Source of the DNA: Pseudarthrobacter cellobiosi
Lineage (GTDB): Bacteria > Actinomycetota > Actinomycetes > Actinomycetales > Micrococcaceae
Direction: 5' to 3'
Assembly (NCBI RefSeq): GCF_023913755.1
Contig: NZ_JAMXBJ010000050.1
Coordinates: 186,001-250,000, forward strand
Length of the DNA: 64,000 bases
Made by a program: the position numbers and the translations under genes. This document shows, in pieces, positions 32,933 through 42,387 of the stretch. Position 1 is the stretch's first letter. Every line of letters starts with the position of its first letter. The notes beneath the pieces were generated by a model that was not told the origin of the DNA, made no database searches, and saw only the letters and a list, made by a program, of their open reading frames with translations.

Positions 32933-34174
32933 ATGACGGCACCATCGCGCGTGAGCCGCGCCACAACGCGGATCTTGTCCGTTATCCGTCCGCAGAGGCC
33001 CACGCTTCCGCGCGACATCAAGGTGATGCTCGCTGCGGCGTTCCTGATTGCCCTCGGTTTTGGGCTGGTGGCGCCCGTCTTGCCCCAGTTCGCCACCACT
33101 TTCGACGTCGGGGCAACAGCCGCCGCCGTGATCGTGAGCATCTTCGCCTTTATGCGGCTGGTGTTCGCGCCGGCCGGCGGGGCCTTGATCGGCCGATGGG
33201 GTGAGCGGCCGGTCTATGTGGCGGGGCTGCTGATTGTGGCGGTATCAACCGCAGCGTGCGCTTTTGCCCAGGACTATTGGCAGCTGCTGGTCTTCCGGGG
33301 GCTCGGCGGCGTGGGCTCGGTGATGTTCACGGTGGCCTCCATGGCCCTTGTGGTGCGGCTGGCGCCGCCGGAAAGCCGGGGCAGGGTATCCGGCGCTTAC
33401 GCGTCCGCGTTCCTGATCGGCAGCGTCCTGGGCCCAGTGGTGGGCGGGCTGCTCGCCGGATTCGGCTTGCGGGTGCCGTTCCTTTGCTACGCCGCCGCGC
33501 TGATCCTTGCTGCCGCGGTGGTGCAGACCCAACTCAGCCACGCGCCGTCCGCGGACCGGTCCACAGTGGGCCGTGCCCCGGACATGCGCTTCGCCGAAGC
33601 CTGGGGAATTGGTGTGTACCGCTCGGCGTTGCTGTCCAGCTTCGCCAACGGCTGGGCCACATTCGGTGTGCGGATGGCCACCGTCCCGCTGTTTGCCGTT
33701 GCTGCACTGGGTGCCGGTCCCGAGGCCGCCGGCCTTGCGCTGGCCGTTTTCGCCGCGGGCAATGCCGCCGCACTGACGTTCTCCGGCCGGCTGGCGGACA
33801 GCCTGGGCAGGCGGCCGTTGATGGTCGTGGGGCTCCTGGTCGCCGGGCTCGCCACTGCCGCCATCGGCTTCACGTCCCACCTGGGCTGGTTCCTCGCCGC
33901 ATCGGTTGTGGCCGGGGTGGGGTCCGGCCTGCTGGGACCTGCCCAGCAGGCCGCCGTCGCGGATGTCATTGGCAATGAGCGGTCCGGCGGGCGGGTCCTG
34001 GCGGCCTACCAGATGACCTCGGACGTCGGGGCCATTGCCGGACCGGTGCTGGTGGGCGTCCTGGCGGACCGGCTGGGCTACGGCTGGGCATTCGGCGTCA
34101 CCGGCGGTGTGCTGGTGCTCGCGGCGGCCTGCTGGTCCGTGACGCGCGAGCCGATGAAACGCATCGAGGGGTGA
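32933..34174 (+). CDS. MFS transporter, drug-efflux type
   Basis: 413 residues from ATG 32933, preceded by AAGGAA; the frame opens earlier at 32762 across the nitrogen box and is unlikely to be coding there. Twelve hydrophobic segments are visible. The loop 2-3 signature is GGALIGRWGERPVYVAGLL and its second-half counterpart SGRLADSLGRRPLMVVGLL. Helix 5 contains GSVLGPVVGGLLAG, resembling the proton-antiport motif of 12-helix efflux proteins. Substrate unknown. It interrupts the ftsY-amt order known from other actinobacteria. Confidence 0.88.
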   Translation: MTAPSRVSRATTRILSVIRPQRPTLPRDIKVMLAAAFLIALGFGLVAPVLPQFATTFDVGATAAAVIVSIFAFMRLVFAPAGGALIGRWGERPVYVAGLLIVAVSTAACAFAQDYWQLLVFRGLGGVGSVMFTVASMALVVRLAPPESRGRVSGAYASAFLIGSVLGPVVGGLLAGFGLRVPFLCYAAALILAAAVVQTQLSHAPSADRSTVGRAPDMRFAEAWGIGVYRSALLSSFANGWATFGVRMATVPLFAVAALGAGPEAAGLALAVFAAGNAAALTFSGRLADSLGRRPLMVVGLLVAGLATAAIGFTSHLGWFLAASVVAGVGSGLLGPAQQAAVADVIGNERSGGRVLAAYQMTSDVGAIAGPVLVGVLADRLGYGWAFGVTGGVLVLAAACWSVTREPMKRIEG

Positions 34175-34221
34175 GTTCCCGCGGCTAAAGCCTGTGCTTA
34201 GCGGCGGGAACTCACCCCTCG
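34165..34221. terminator. Bidirectional terminator overlapping the MFS stop codon
   Basis: A perfect 18-bp stem (34165-34182 with 34204-34221) with an inner GCTAA/TTAGC pairing; the TGA stop at 34172-34174 is in the 5' arm. It separates the MFS gene from convergent ftsY, whose stop is 19 bases beyond. Confidence 0.8.
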
Positions 34222-34239
34222 TTGGTGTAGACCCGGTCC

Positions 34240-35448
34240 CTAGTTCAGCAGGGCGTCGACAAAGCTCTCAACTTCGAACGGAGCCAGGTCGTCGGCGCCT
34301 TCGCCAAGACCGATCAGCTTGACCGGCACGCCGAGTGATTTCTGGATGGCCACCACGATGCCACCCTTGGCGGTCCCGTCCAGCTTGGTCAGGACAATGC
34401 CGGTGATGTTCACTACCTCGGAGAAAACGCGGGCCTGGTTCAGGCCGTTCTGGCCGGTGGTGGCGTCCAGCACCAGCAGAACCTCATCCACCTCAGCCAG
34501 CTTCTCGATGACGCGCTTGACCTTGCCGAGTTCGTCCATGAGGCCGGTCTTGTTCTGCAGGCGGCCCGCTGTGTCAATCATGACAACGTCGACTTCCTGC
34601 TCAATGCCCGCCTTGACCGCCTCATAGGCGACGGACGCCGGGTCCGCACCGTCGACGTCGGACTTCACCGTGGGAACACCCACACGCTGGCCCCACGTGG
34701 CCAACTGCTCCGCGGCTGCCGCGCGGAACGTGTCCGCCGCGCCCAGCAGGACGTCCTTGTCCTCGGCAACGAGCACGCGGGCGAGCTTGCCCACGGTGGT
34801 GGTCTTGCCCACGCCATTGACGCCTACCACCAGCACGACGGCCGGCTTGTCCGCGTGCCGGTCGGTGCGCAGGGCGCGGTCCATGGTGGGATCCACGAGC
34901 TTGATCAGTTCCTCGCGGAGCAGTGCCTTGACCTGCTCCGGGGTCCTGGTGCCGAGCACTTTCACGCGCTCCCGCAGGGCGTCGACCAGCTGCATGGTGG
35001 GTTCAGTGCCGAGGTCGGCCAGCAGGAGGGTCTCCTCCACTTCGTCCCAGACGTGTTCGTCGATCTTGTCACTGGACAGCAACGCGAGCAGGCTCTTGCC
35101 GAGGATGTTGTTCGACCGGACCAGTCGCTCCCGGAGGCGGGTCAGGCGGCCGGCGACGGGAAGGGGCGTCTCAACCTGGATGGTTTCCAGGCCCGCCACG
35201 TCATCAGGTACATCGGTGACTTCGAGGTCTTCGAGGTCGACGCCGGCGGGGGCGTTGGGCTCGGCCGGAACCACGGGCGCGTCCTCGAGCAGTGTTCCCC
35301 CGCCTTGCGGGGTGGCAGGATCATTGGCGTCGCGCGTCCCGGGGTACTGGGTGATGTTCTTCCGCGTCTTCAACAGGACCGGGATCAGCCCGCCAATAAC
35401 CGCCAGGGCAGCAACAATGGACAGAATAATGGGGAGGATGTCATTCAC
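34240..35448 (-). CDS. ftsY: Signal recognition particle receptor FtsY
   Basis: 402 residues. It begins with a hydrophobic segment (LPIILSIVAALAVIGGLIPV), a membrane anchor typical of actinobacterial FtsY, then an acidic/Pro-rich linker, then the NG domain: VVGVNGVGKTTTVGKLARVL, LGAADTFRAAAAEQLATW, MIDTAGRLQNKTGLMDELGK and LTKLDGTAKGGIVVAI. It docks Ffh-bound ribosomes to the translocon. smc lies 56 bases upstream on the same strand. Confidence 0.96.
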   Translation of the reverse strand: MNDILPIILSIVAALAVIGGLIPVLLKTRKNITQYPGTRDANDPATPQGGGTLLEDAPVVPAEPNAPAGVDLEDLEVTDVPDDVAGLETIQVETPLPVAGRLTRLRERLVRSNNILGKSLLALLSSDKIDEHVWDEVEETLLLADLGTEPTMQLVDALRERVKVLGTRTPEQVKALLREELIKLVDPTMDRALRTDRHADKPAVVLVVGVNGVGKTTTVGKLARVLVAEDKDVLLGAADTFRAAAAEQLATWGQRVGVPTVKSDVDGADPASVAYEAVKAGIEQEVDVVMIDTAGRLQNKTGLMDELGKVKRVIEKLAEVDEVLLVLDATTGQNGLNQARVFSEVVNITGIVLTKLDGTAKGGIVVAIQKSLGVPVKLIGLGEGADDLAPFEVESFVDALLN

Positions 35449-35504
35449 TCCCCTAGCTTCTCACAAACGCGGCAGGCGTTCGGGGCGGCCACCTGCCGCG
35501 GATG

Positions 35505-38500
35505 CTAGACGTCGGCGCCCAGCCGCTGGCTGATGACGGTGGACACGCCGTCCCCGCGCATGGTGACGCCGTACAGCGCATCAGCCACTTCCATGGTCCG
35601 TTTCTGGTGGGTGATCACGATCAGCTGGCTGGACTCCCGCAGCTCTTCGAAGATGGTAATGAGCCGGCCGAGATTGGTGTCATCAAGTGCCGCTTCGACC
35701 TCGTCCATAACATAGAACGGCGAGGGGCGGGCCTTGAAGATGGCCACCAGGAGGGCGACGGCGGTGAGGGACCGTTCGCCTCCTGACAAGAGTGAGAGGC
35801 GCTTGATTTTCTTGCCGGCCGGACGCGCTTCGACTTCGATTCCGGTGGTGAGCATGTCCGAAGGGTCCGTGAGGACCAGCCGGCCTTCGCCGCCGGGAAA
35901 GAGGCGTTCAAAGACGTGGACGAACTGGTCCCGGGTGTCCTCAAAGGCCTCGGTGAAGACCCGCTGGACCCGGTCATCCACTTCCTTGATGATGTCCAGC
36001 AGGTCCTTGCGGCTGGATTTCAGGTCCTCCAGCTGGGTGCTGAGGAACTGATGCCGCTCCTCCAGGGCCGCGAACTCCTCCAGCGCCAGCGGGTTGACCT
36101 TGCCCAGGGCTGACAGGTCCCTTTCGGCTTTCCGGAGGCGCTTCTCCTGCTCCTCGCGGACAAAGGGCATGCCTTCGGGAACCGGTGTGCCGTCGTCGTC
36201 CACGGGTGTCCGCAGTGCCGCCCATTTGTCCCCGCTTTCCTCCGCGGGGACGGGCACGGGAACGTCCGGGCCGAAGTCCGCCACCAGCACGTCGGGGGTA
36301 ATCCCTAGTTCCTCGATGGAACGTGTTTCCAGGGCTTCAATCCGTGCCCGCTGCTGGGCGCGGGCCAGTTCGTCCCGGTGAACCGAGTCCGTCAGTTCAG
36401 CCAGCTCGCGGGCCAGGGCGTCATTGGCTGTCCGGGTCGCCAGCAGTGCACGGTCCCGCTCTTCCCGGTTCTCTTCGGCGCGGTCGCGTTCATGCCGGGC
36501 CAGCTCAACAGACACGTCGATGAACCGGATTGCCAGCTCCACCGCAGCGGAGACGGCGGCCGCCCGTCTGGCCTGGATCCGACGGCGGCGCGCCCGTTCT
36601 GCAGCCTCTTCACGCGCCCGTCGTTCGGTCGCCGCTGCCCGCTCCAGCGAGAGAGCCCGGTTGCGGGTGGCGGTCAGCTGCTCCTCCGTGCTGCGCAGCG
36701 AGAGCCTTGCGTCCATTTCCGCAGACCTGGCCAGGGATGCAGCCAATGCGAGCGCATCGCGCTGTTCGGTGGAGGGTTCCTCTTCGGCTGGCGCCTCCTG
36801 CGCCGCAGCCAGCCGCGCCGCAACGGCGGCGAGCGCCTGTTCCTCGGTAACAACATTGGCCTCGGCCCTTGCCAGCGAGGTGGCCAGCCTGTCGCTTTCG
36901 CCGACGGCGCTGCGCAGGATGGAGTTCAGCTGGCCGAGCTTTTCGGCCACGGCCGCGAGCCGGGCGTCGGAATCGTGCAGGCGGTCCAGGGCAGATTCTG
37001 CCCTCGTCCGGGCTTCGGCGCGCCGGACCTCGGCGCTGGCCAGGGCGAACCTGTTCCGTTCCAGATCCGCAGTGACAACGGCCAGTCGGGCCTCGGCGTC
37101 GTCCACGGCGGCCTGCACCTCAAGCAGGGACGGCGCCTTTGCCGAGCCTCCAGTCACCGTGAGGGCGGTAAACACGTCCCCGGCCCGGGTCACGGCTGTC
37201 AGGTCCGGGCGTTCGGCAACCAGCAGCCCGGCACCATTCAGATCTTCAACAACTGCCACCCCGGTCAGGAGCGCGGCCACAACGGGTGCGGGCCCGCCCC
37301 CGCCGGATGCCACGTCCACAGCCCAGCGTGCGCCTGCCGGCAGGGGTCCGCCCGTGCCGGAGTTTGCGTCCCGCAGGGGCACAGCAGACGCCAGCAGCAG
37401 GGAGGCACGCCCCGCATCGTCGTCCTTCAGAAGTTGCACCATGACGGCGGCCACGGCTGGATCCCGGACCACTATCGCTTCGGAGGTGTCGCCGAGCGCC
37501 GCGGCAATCGCCGTCTCATAGCCCGGCTGAATGGTGAGGCCCGAGGCAAGCGTGCCCACAACGCCATCCAGCCCGGAGTTGAGGGCGTGCGCCGCGCCGT
37601 CTTTTCGGTTCAGGCCGAGCTGCAGTGCGTCCCGTCGGGCCACGAGGGCGTCACGTTGGCGCACAGCTTCTCCCCCTGCGGAGGTCAGATCGGCAATGTC
37701 CTGGACGACGGCGTCGAGCTCTGCGCTGGCGTCCTCGTAGTCGGCGTCGAGGCTTTCCTCCCCCTCTTCGACCCCCGCCACCTGGGTTTCCAGGGCGGTG
37801 AACTCCGACTGGGCCCGGCGGCGGCGTTCCTGTCCGGCGGCGAGTGATTCCCGCAGCCTGCCCAGCTCGGCCTGCGCTGATTCAACCCGCGATCTTGCCG
37901 CACCAACTTGTCCGGCAAGTTTCGCCAAGCCCTCGCGCCGGTCCGCTGCGGCCCGCAGGACGGCAGTGAGCCTTTTTTCCTCGGCAGACGCCTCGAGTTC
38001 GGCCCCGGTCTTCGCAGCCGTCGCTGAGTCCAGCGCGCTGCGCCGGTCCAGGATGTGGCGCTCCAGCTCCGTCAGCTCATCCCTGACCCGGACGGCCTGC
38101 CGTTCCAGCTGCTCAGGATCCCTGCCCGAGTACGGTTCAGCATCAACGGCACCCAGCAGCCGGCCGCGCTCCTGGGCCAGTGAGCCCAGCGAACGGAGCC
38201 GTTCCCTGGAAGCGGAGAGCCGGTACCAGGTATCCCGCGCGGCGTTCAGCTTTGGCGTGGCCTCGGCGGCGAGCTGTTCCACAGCTGCCTGCTGGCGGCG
38301 CCCCTCCTCCAGCTGCTGCTCCACTACGGCACGGCGGGCCTTCAGCGCCGTTTCGTCCGCCACGTCCTGATCGAGTGAACTCTGCTGCTGGACGAGGTCG
38401 TCGGCCAACAGCCGTGCGCGTGCGTCCCGGACATCGAACTGGACCCGCTGGGCGCGGCGCGCCACATCAGCCTGCTTGCCGAGGGGCGTGAGCTGGCGCC

Positions 38501-39095
38501 TGATCTCCCCCGTCAGGTCGCTCAGCCGTTGCAGGTTCGCCTGCATGGCCTCCAGCTTGCGGAGCGTTTTTTCCTTGCGGCGGCGGTGCTTAAGGATCCC
38601 GGCGGCTTCCTCGATGAAGCCGCGGCGGTCCTCCGGAGTGGCGTGCAGGACCTTGTCCAGCTGCCCCTGGCCCACGATGACATGCATTTCCCGGCCCATA
38701 CCGGAATCCGAGAGCAGTTCCTGGATGTCGAGCAGGCGGCAGCTGGCACCGTTAATAGCGTATTCAGAGCCGCCGGTGCGGAAGAGGGTCCGCGAGATGG
38801 TGACCTCGCTGTATTCGATGGGCAGCGCCCCGTCAGCGTTGTCGATGGTCAGGGACACATGGGCCCGGCCCAGCGGCGGCCGCCCTGAGGTGCCGGCAAA
38901 AATAACGTCCTCCATTTTGCCGCCGCGGAGCGTTTTGGCTCCCTGCTCCCCCATCACCCAGGAGAGGGCGTCCACCACGTTGGACTTCCCGGAACCGTTC
39001 GGCCCCACCACTGCCGTGACGCCAGGCTCAAAATCGAAGGTCGTGGCCGACGCAAACGACTTGAACCCACGGACGGTAAGGCTTTTGAGGTGCAA
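35505..39095 (-). CDS. smc: Chromosome partition protein SMC
   Basis: 1196 residues, the usual SMC size. The N-terminal head has VVGPNGSGKSNVVDALSWVM (Walker A) and the Q-loop region IVGQGQLDKVL. Long Ala/Glu/Arg-rich coiled coils flank a hinge at about residues 500-640 (LASGLTIQPGYETAIAAALG). The C-terminal head has the signature LSLLSGGERSLTAVALL and Walker B FYVMDEVEAALDD. With ScpA/ScpB it compacts and segregates the chromosome. Order mutM-smc-ftsY is conserved in actinobacteria. No truncation seen. Confidence 0.97.
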   Translation of the reverse strand: MHLKSLTVRGFKSFASATTFDFEPGVTAVVGPNGSGKSNVVDALSWVMGEQGAKTLRGGKMEDVIFAGTSGRPPLGRAHVSLTIDNADGALPIEYSEVTISRTLFRTGGSEYAINGASCRLLDIQELLSDSGMGREMHVIVGQGQLDKVLHATPEDRRGFIEEAAGILKHRRRKEKTLRKLEAMQANLQRLSDLTGEIRRQLTPLGKQADVARRAQRVQFDVRDARARLLADDLVQQQSSLDQDVADETALKARRAVVEQQLEEGRRQQAAVEQLAAEATPKLNAARDTWYRLSASRERLRSLGSLAQERGRLLGAVDAEPYSGRDPEQLERQAVRVRDELTELERHILDRRSALDSATAAKTGAELEASAEEKRLTAVLRAAADRREGLAKLAGQVGAARSRVESAQAELGRLRESLAAGQERRRRAQSEFTALETQVAGVEEGEESLDADYEDASAELDAVVQDIADLTSAGGEAVRQRDALVARRDALQLGLNRKDGAAHALNSGLDGVVGTLASGLTIQPGYETAIAAALGDTSEAIVVRDPAVAAVMVQLLKDDDAGRASLLLASAVPLRDANSGTGGPLPAGARWAVDVASGGGGPAPVVAALLTGVAVVEDLNGAGLLVAERPDLTAVTRAGDVFTALTVTGGSAKAPSLLEVQAAVDDAEARLAVVTADLERNRFALASAEVRRAEARTRAESALDRLHDSDARLAAVAEKLGQLNSILRSAVGESDRLATSLARAEANVVTEEQALAAVAARLAAAQEAPAEEEPSTEQRDALALAASLARSAEMDARLSLRSTEEQLTATRNRALSLERAAATERRAREEAAERARRRRIQARRAAAVSAAVELAIRFIDVSVELARHERDRAEENREERDRALLATRTANDALARELAELTDSVHRDELARAQQRARIEALETRSIEELGITPDVLVADFGPDVPVPVPAEESGDKWAALRTPVDDDGTPVPEGMPFVREEQEKRLRKAERDLSALGKVNPLALEEFAALEERHQFLSTQLEDLKSSRKDLLDIIKEVDDRVQRVFTEAFEDTRDQFVHVFERLFPGGEGRLVLTDPSDMLTTGIEVEARPAGKKIKRLSLLSGGERSLTAVALLVAIFKARPSPFYVMDEVEAALDDTNLGRLITIFEELRESSQLIVITHQKRTMEVADALYGVTMRGDGVSTVISQRLGADV

Positions 39096-39236
39096 GGTAT
39101 TTCTGGTCTCCTGAGTGGCTGAAGCGGCTGCTTTGCTGCCCCAAATCTACTGCGTTAGGGCGGAAATCCGCGGATTTGCGGGTGTCTGTCCCTGCACCGG
39201 AGCAGCGCCCGATCATGCCCGGCAGGGCGACGCGGC

Positions 39237-40184
39237 CTACCAGCGGCCGTTGCGGGGGCGCGGCTGACAGACCGGACAAGTGTAGGAGGAGCGGTTCATG
39301 AATTGCTCGCGGCGAAGTATGGAGTTAATTCCGACGGCGGCACAACGGCTGCAGGGCTTGCCCTCCCGCCCGTAGGCATTCAAGGACCGGTCGAAGTAGC
39401 CAGAGGCCCCGTTGACGTTGACGTACAACGAATCAAAGCTGGTACCGCCGGCCGCAAGTGCGTCCAGCATGACCTCGCGCGCGCTGGTGATGAGCCGTTC
39501 CGCGTCGCCGCGTCGCAGCGTATCGGTGGGCCTGGCGTAGTGCAGCTTTGCCCGCCACAGGGACTCGTCGGCGTAGATGTTGCCGATTCCGGAAACCAGT
39601 CCCTGGTCCAACAGTGCGCGTTTGACGCCCGTCTTCCGCTTCCGCAGCCGGCTGTAAAACAGGTCAAAGGAAAATGCCGGGTCCAGCGGGTCCCTGGCGA
39701 TGTGGGACGCTTCCTCGGCGATGAACGCAACGGGAGATTCCGCCTGGCCGCCCGGGCCGCCGTCGTCCGTGGGAACCATGCCGGTGACGAACAGCCCGCC
39801 GAAAATCCGCTGGTCAACAAACCGGAGCTGTTCAGGCATACCGGCCACGGGACTCAGGCGCAGCCTGACCTTGAGGTGTTTTTCGTCCGGCACTTCCGCG
39901 TCCTGCATCACGAGCTGGCCGCTCATCCCGAGGTGCGCCATCAGTGCAACGGTGGGCGTGTCGGTGGCGCCGGGTGTCTCACACAGCGGCATCCAAAGGA
40001 ATTTACCGCGGCGCACCACGTCCACAACCGTGGCACCCTGGAGGTTGCCTCTGAAATCCTCGGCGCCCATGGCATGCCGGCGGAGCGAACGCGGATCCAG
40101 CACGTCCACCGATGTGATGGTCCGGCCGCGGACCCAACTCACCAGTCCGCGGCGGACCACTTCAACTTCAGGCAGTTCGGGCAC
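39237..40184 (-). CDS. mutM: Formamidopyrimidine-DNA glycosylase
   Basis: 315 residues from GTG 40184. It removes oxidised purines such as 8-oxoguanine and nicks the strand. The catalytic N-terminal PELPEVEVVRRGL (Pro1, Glu2) is intact, the helix-two-turn-helix segment is LLDQGLVSGIGNIYADESLW, and the C-terminal zinc finger has Cys pairs in KPCSRCAAVG and YTCPVCQPR. An insertion around residues 150-165 is Gly/Pro-rich. It starts eight bases after rnc. Confidence 0.96.
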   Translation of the reverse strand: MPELPEVEVVRRGLVSWVRGRTITSVDVLDPRSLRRHAMGAEDFRGNLQGATVVDVVRRGKFLWMPLCETPGATDTPTVALMAHLGMSGQLVMQDAEVPDEKHLKVRLRLSPVAGMPEQLRFVDQRIFGGLFVTGMVPTDDGGPGGQAESPVAFIAEEASHIARDPLDPAFSFDLFYSRLRKRKTGVKRALLDQGLVSGIGNIYADESLWRAKLHYARPTDTLRRGDAERLITSAREVMLDALAAGGTSFDSLYVNVNGASGYFDRSLNAYGREGKPCSRCAAVGINSILRREQFMNRSSYTCPVCQPRPRNGRW

Positions 40185-40192
40185 GGCTCAGC

Positions 40193-40936
40193 CTAGACGC
40201 TGCGGGAGGACTCTGGTGATGCGCCCTCCGCCGCTGAGGCCACGGCGGCTCCCGCGGTTCCGGAGAGCTGACGCCAGGCGTCCGCGGCAGCTTCCTGCTC
40301 CGCTTCCTTCTTCGAATGGCCCGACCCATTGCCATATGGCTTGCCACCGATATTTAGGACAGCGGTGAAGGTTCGGGCGTGGTCCGGCCCGGCGCCCTCA
40401 ACGGCATAGTAGATGGTGCCCATCTGCCTGCTGGCTGCCAGTTCCTGGATGCTGGTCTTCCAGTCCGTACCTGCGCCGAGGGCGCCCGCATCCTTGAGGA
40501 GGGGACCTATCAGGCGCATGACCAACTGGCGGGCGGTCTCGATGTCGTTGGACACGTAGGTGGCCCCAATGAGGGCTTCCATGGTGTCCGCCAGGATGGA
40601 AGCCTTATTCTTGCCCTCGGTGAGCTTTTCGCCCTGCCCCAGGTAGATGTAATCCCCGATGCCGAGGCTTCGTCCGATGCCGGCGAGGGCGCGCGTGCTG
40701 ACCACCGCAGAGCGGCGTTTGGCCAGGTCACCTTCGGGCAGTGTGGGGTTGTCCCGGTACAGGGCATCGGTCACGGAGAAACCCAGGATGGAGTCGCCCA
40801 GGAATTCGAGCCGCTCGTTGGTGGGGATGCCGCCGTTTTCGTAGGCGTAGGAACGGTGCGTGAGAGCAAGACGAAGCGTCCCGGCGTCAATGGAGACACC
40901 GAGACGCTTCAGAAGCTCTTCAGTTGAAGACATCAT
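40193..40936 (-). CDS. rnc: Ribonuclease III
   Basis: 247 residues; cleaves double-stranded RNA in rRNA and mRNA processing. The catalytic signature is NERLEFLGDSILGFSVTDAL, with second acidic cluster DTMEALIGATYV, followed by a double-stranded RNA-binding domain (DWKTSIQELAASRQM to GHSKKEAEQEAAADAWRQL). An Ala/Ser/Glu tail of about 20 residues follows. Two adjacent ATGs (40936, 40933) are possible starts. It is located between rpmF and mutM. Confidence 0.96.
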   Translation of the reverse strand: MMSSTEELLKRLGVSIDAGTLRLALTHRSYAYENGGIPTNERLEFLGDSILGFSVTDALYRDNPTLPEGDLAKRRSAVVSTRALAGIGRSLGIGDYIYLGQGEKLTEGKNKASILADTMEALIGATYVSNDIETARQLVMRLIGPLLKDAGALGAGTDWKTSIQELAASRQMGTIYYAVEGAGPDHARTFTAVLNIGGKPYGNGSGHSKKEAEQEAAADAWRQLSGTAGAAVASAAEGASPESSRSV

Positions 40937-40954
40937 GTCAGCCCAAGCGGCCGA

Positions 40955-41158
40955 TTAGACGTCTGCGACCTTGCGGCCCTTGTACTCAAGGAACAACGCA
41001 GTGCCAGCCGAGTCGGTGACGACCTTCGCCTGGTGCGGCAGGCTATAAGAAACCTGGCCGTTCTCTACGGTCTTCACCAAGTGGGGGGCAGTTGCCTTCC
41101 ACTGGGAGCGGCGGGCGCGGGTATTCGAGCGAGACATTTTCCGCTTCGGGACAGCCAC
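40955..41158 (-). CDS. rpmF: 50S ribosomal protein L32
   Basis: 67 residues from GTG 41158 (MAVPKRKMSRSNTRARRSQW). The four cysteines of zinc-binding L32 are absent, so this is the Cys-less variant common in actinobacteria. It follows the DUF177 gene, the widely conserved yceD-rpmF pairing. Confidence 0.95.
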   Translation of the reverse strand: MAVPKRKMSRSNTRARRSQWKATAPHLVKTVENGQVSYSLPHQAKVVTDSAGTALFLEYKGRKVADV

Positions 41159-41194
41159 GGCTAACTCATTTCTCTCTAGACAAACACGTACAAA

Positions 41195-41743
41195 TCAATT
41201 TTGCCGGTCAGGCTTAGCCATATCAGCTAGGGCAGCCCAGCGAGGATCCAAGACCTCGTGGTGGTGCCCCGGCTCGTCTTCCAGGCGAATTCCGCATTCG
41301 GAACAAAGGCCCTGGCAGTCTTCCCGGCACACCGGCTGGAACGGCAGCATGGTTACAACTGCGTCCCGCAACACCGGTTCAAGATCGATCAGATCGCGCT
41401 CGACTCGATATTGCTCTTCTTCGTCTTCTTCGTCCGAAAGCACAACGCCGTCGTAGAAGAAAAGTTCTTGCACATTTACCTCAAGGTCATACGCAAGGGG
41501 ATCCAGGCATCTGCCGCATTCGCCTTTGACTTCGGCGACGGCGGTTCCTGATACCAGAATTCCTTCGTGTACGGCCTCAAGCCTCAGATCCAGCTCGATG
41601 TCCGAGCCTTCCTGAACGCCAATGAGTGCCACACCAAGATCACTTGGTGCGGGTACATGTTCCTTCAGTGTCCGCATGCTGCCCGGGCTGCGCCCGAGAT
41701 CCTTGACGTCGAACGCCAAGGGCGAACTAGCATCTCGTTTAAT
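41195..41743 (-). CDS. DUF177 (YceD) family protein, probable ATT start
   Basis: About 182 residues with FDVKDLGRSPGSMRTLKEHV near the N-terminus and cysteine pairs in GECGRCLDPL and CREDCQGLCSECGIRL. The family sits before rpmF and is linked to 23S rRNA maturation in plants and bacteria. The nearest conventional start (TTG 41719) has no ribosome site. AGGAG at 41753-41749 is instead placed five bases before an in-frame ATT (41743-41741), and the eight residues between (KRDASSPL) fit the family N-terminus. I therefore infer AUU initiation or a sequencing error for ATG. Confidence 0.85.
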   Translation of the reverse strand: MKRDASSPLAFDVKDLGRSPGSMRTLKEHVPAPSDLGVALIGVQEGSDIELDLRLEAVHEGILVSGTAVAEVKGECGRCLDPLAYDLEVNVQELFFYDGVVLSDEEDEEEQYRVERDLIDLEPVLRDAVVTMLPFQPVCREDCQGLCSECGIRLEDEPGHHHEVLDPRWAALADMAKPDRQN

Positions 41744-41843
41744 GAGAACTCCTGTTGAACATATGACCGACGTACCATCTTAGCCTGAAGAACCGCAGGG
41801 ACTCAAACCAGGCGACGGACGGCCGTCGAAGTACCGGACTAGC

Positions 41844-42344
41844 CTACCCTCTCGGCGACTGATCGGGCGCAGACCCGCCCGCGAGCAACCTTTTATGTAC
41901 GGACCGGGGCACATAGTCGGACACGCTGCCACCCAGACCGGCCACCTCTTTGATCAGGGTGGATGACAAATGCAGGTAGTGCGCCTCCGCCGGCAGGAAC
42001 ACTGTTTCCACGCCGCTGAGCTGGCGGTTCATCGTGGCCATCGGAAGTTCGTAGTCGAAGTCTGAGGATGAGCGGAGACCTTTGACGATCGCGGAGACAC
42101 CGCGCTGGCGGCAATACTCGGCCAGGAGACCGTCGCCCACCGGTTCCACCACAATGCCTTTGAGGGATGCCAGGGTTTCGCGCGCCATATCCAGGCGGTC
42201 CCCCAGGCTGAACATGTACTTCTTCGCATAGTTGGTCGAAACCGCCACGATCACCTCATCGAAGAGGCCGGCGGCACGGGCGATGACCTCGAGATGGCCG
42301 TTGTGAATGGGGTCAAAGGATCCGGGGCAGACAGCGCGTCTCAT
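41844..42344 (-). CDS. coaD: Phosphopantetheine adenylyltransferase
   Basis: 166 residues; converts 4'-phosphopantetheine and ATP to dephospho-CoA. The nucleotidyltransferase motif is CPGSFDPIHNGHLEVIARAA (HxGH-type), and the second signature HYLHLSSTLIKEVAGLGGSV is intact. In many actinobacteria it is next to rsmD; here two plus-strand genes lie between them. Confidence 0.96.
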   Translation of the reverse strand: MRRAVCPGSFDPIHNGHLEVIARAAGLFDEVIVAVSTNYAKKYMFSLGDRLDMARETLASLKGIVVEPVGDGLLAEYCRQRGVSAIVKGLRSSSDFDYELPMATMNRQLSGVETVFLPAEAHYLHLSSTLIKEVAGLGGSVSDYVPRSVHKRLLAGGSAPDQSPRG

Positions 42345-42387
42345 GCACCGAACCTACCGCATGGGACGGCCGGGATACCATGACTGG

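Noticed and set aside
36378..37847. 489-codon open frame antisense to smc
   Set aside because: Lies opposite the SMC coiled coil and shows no family features.
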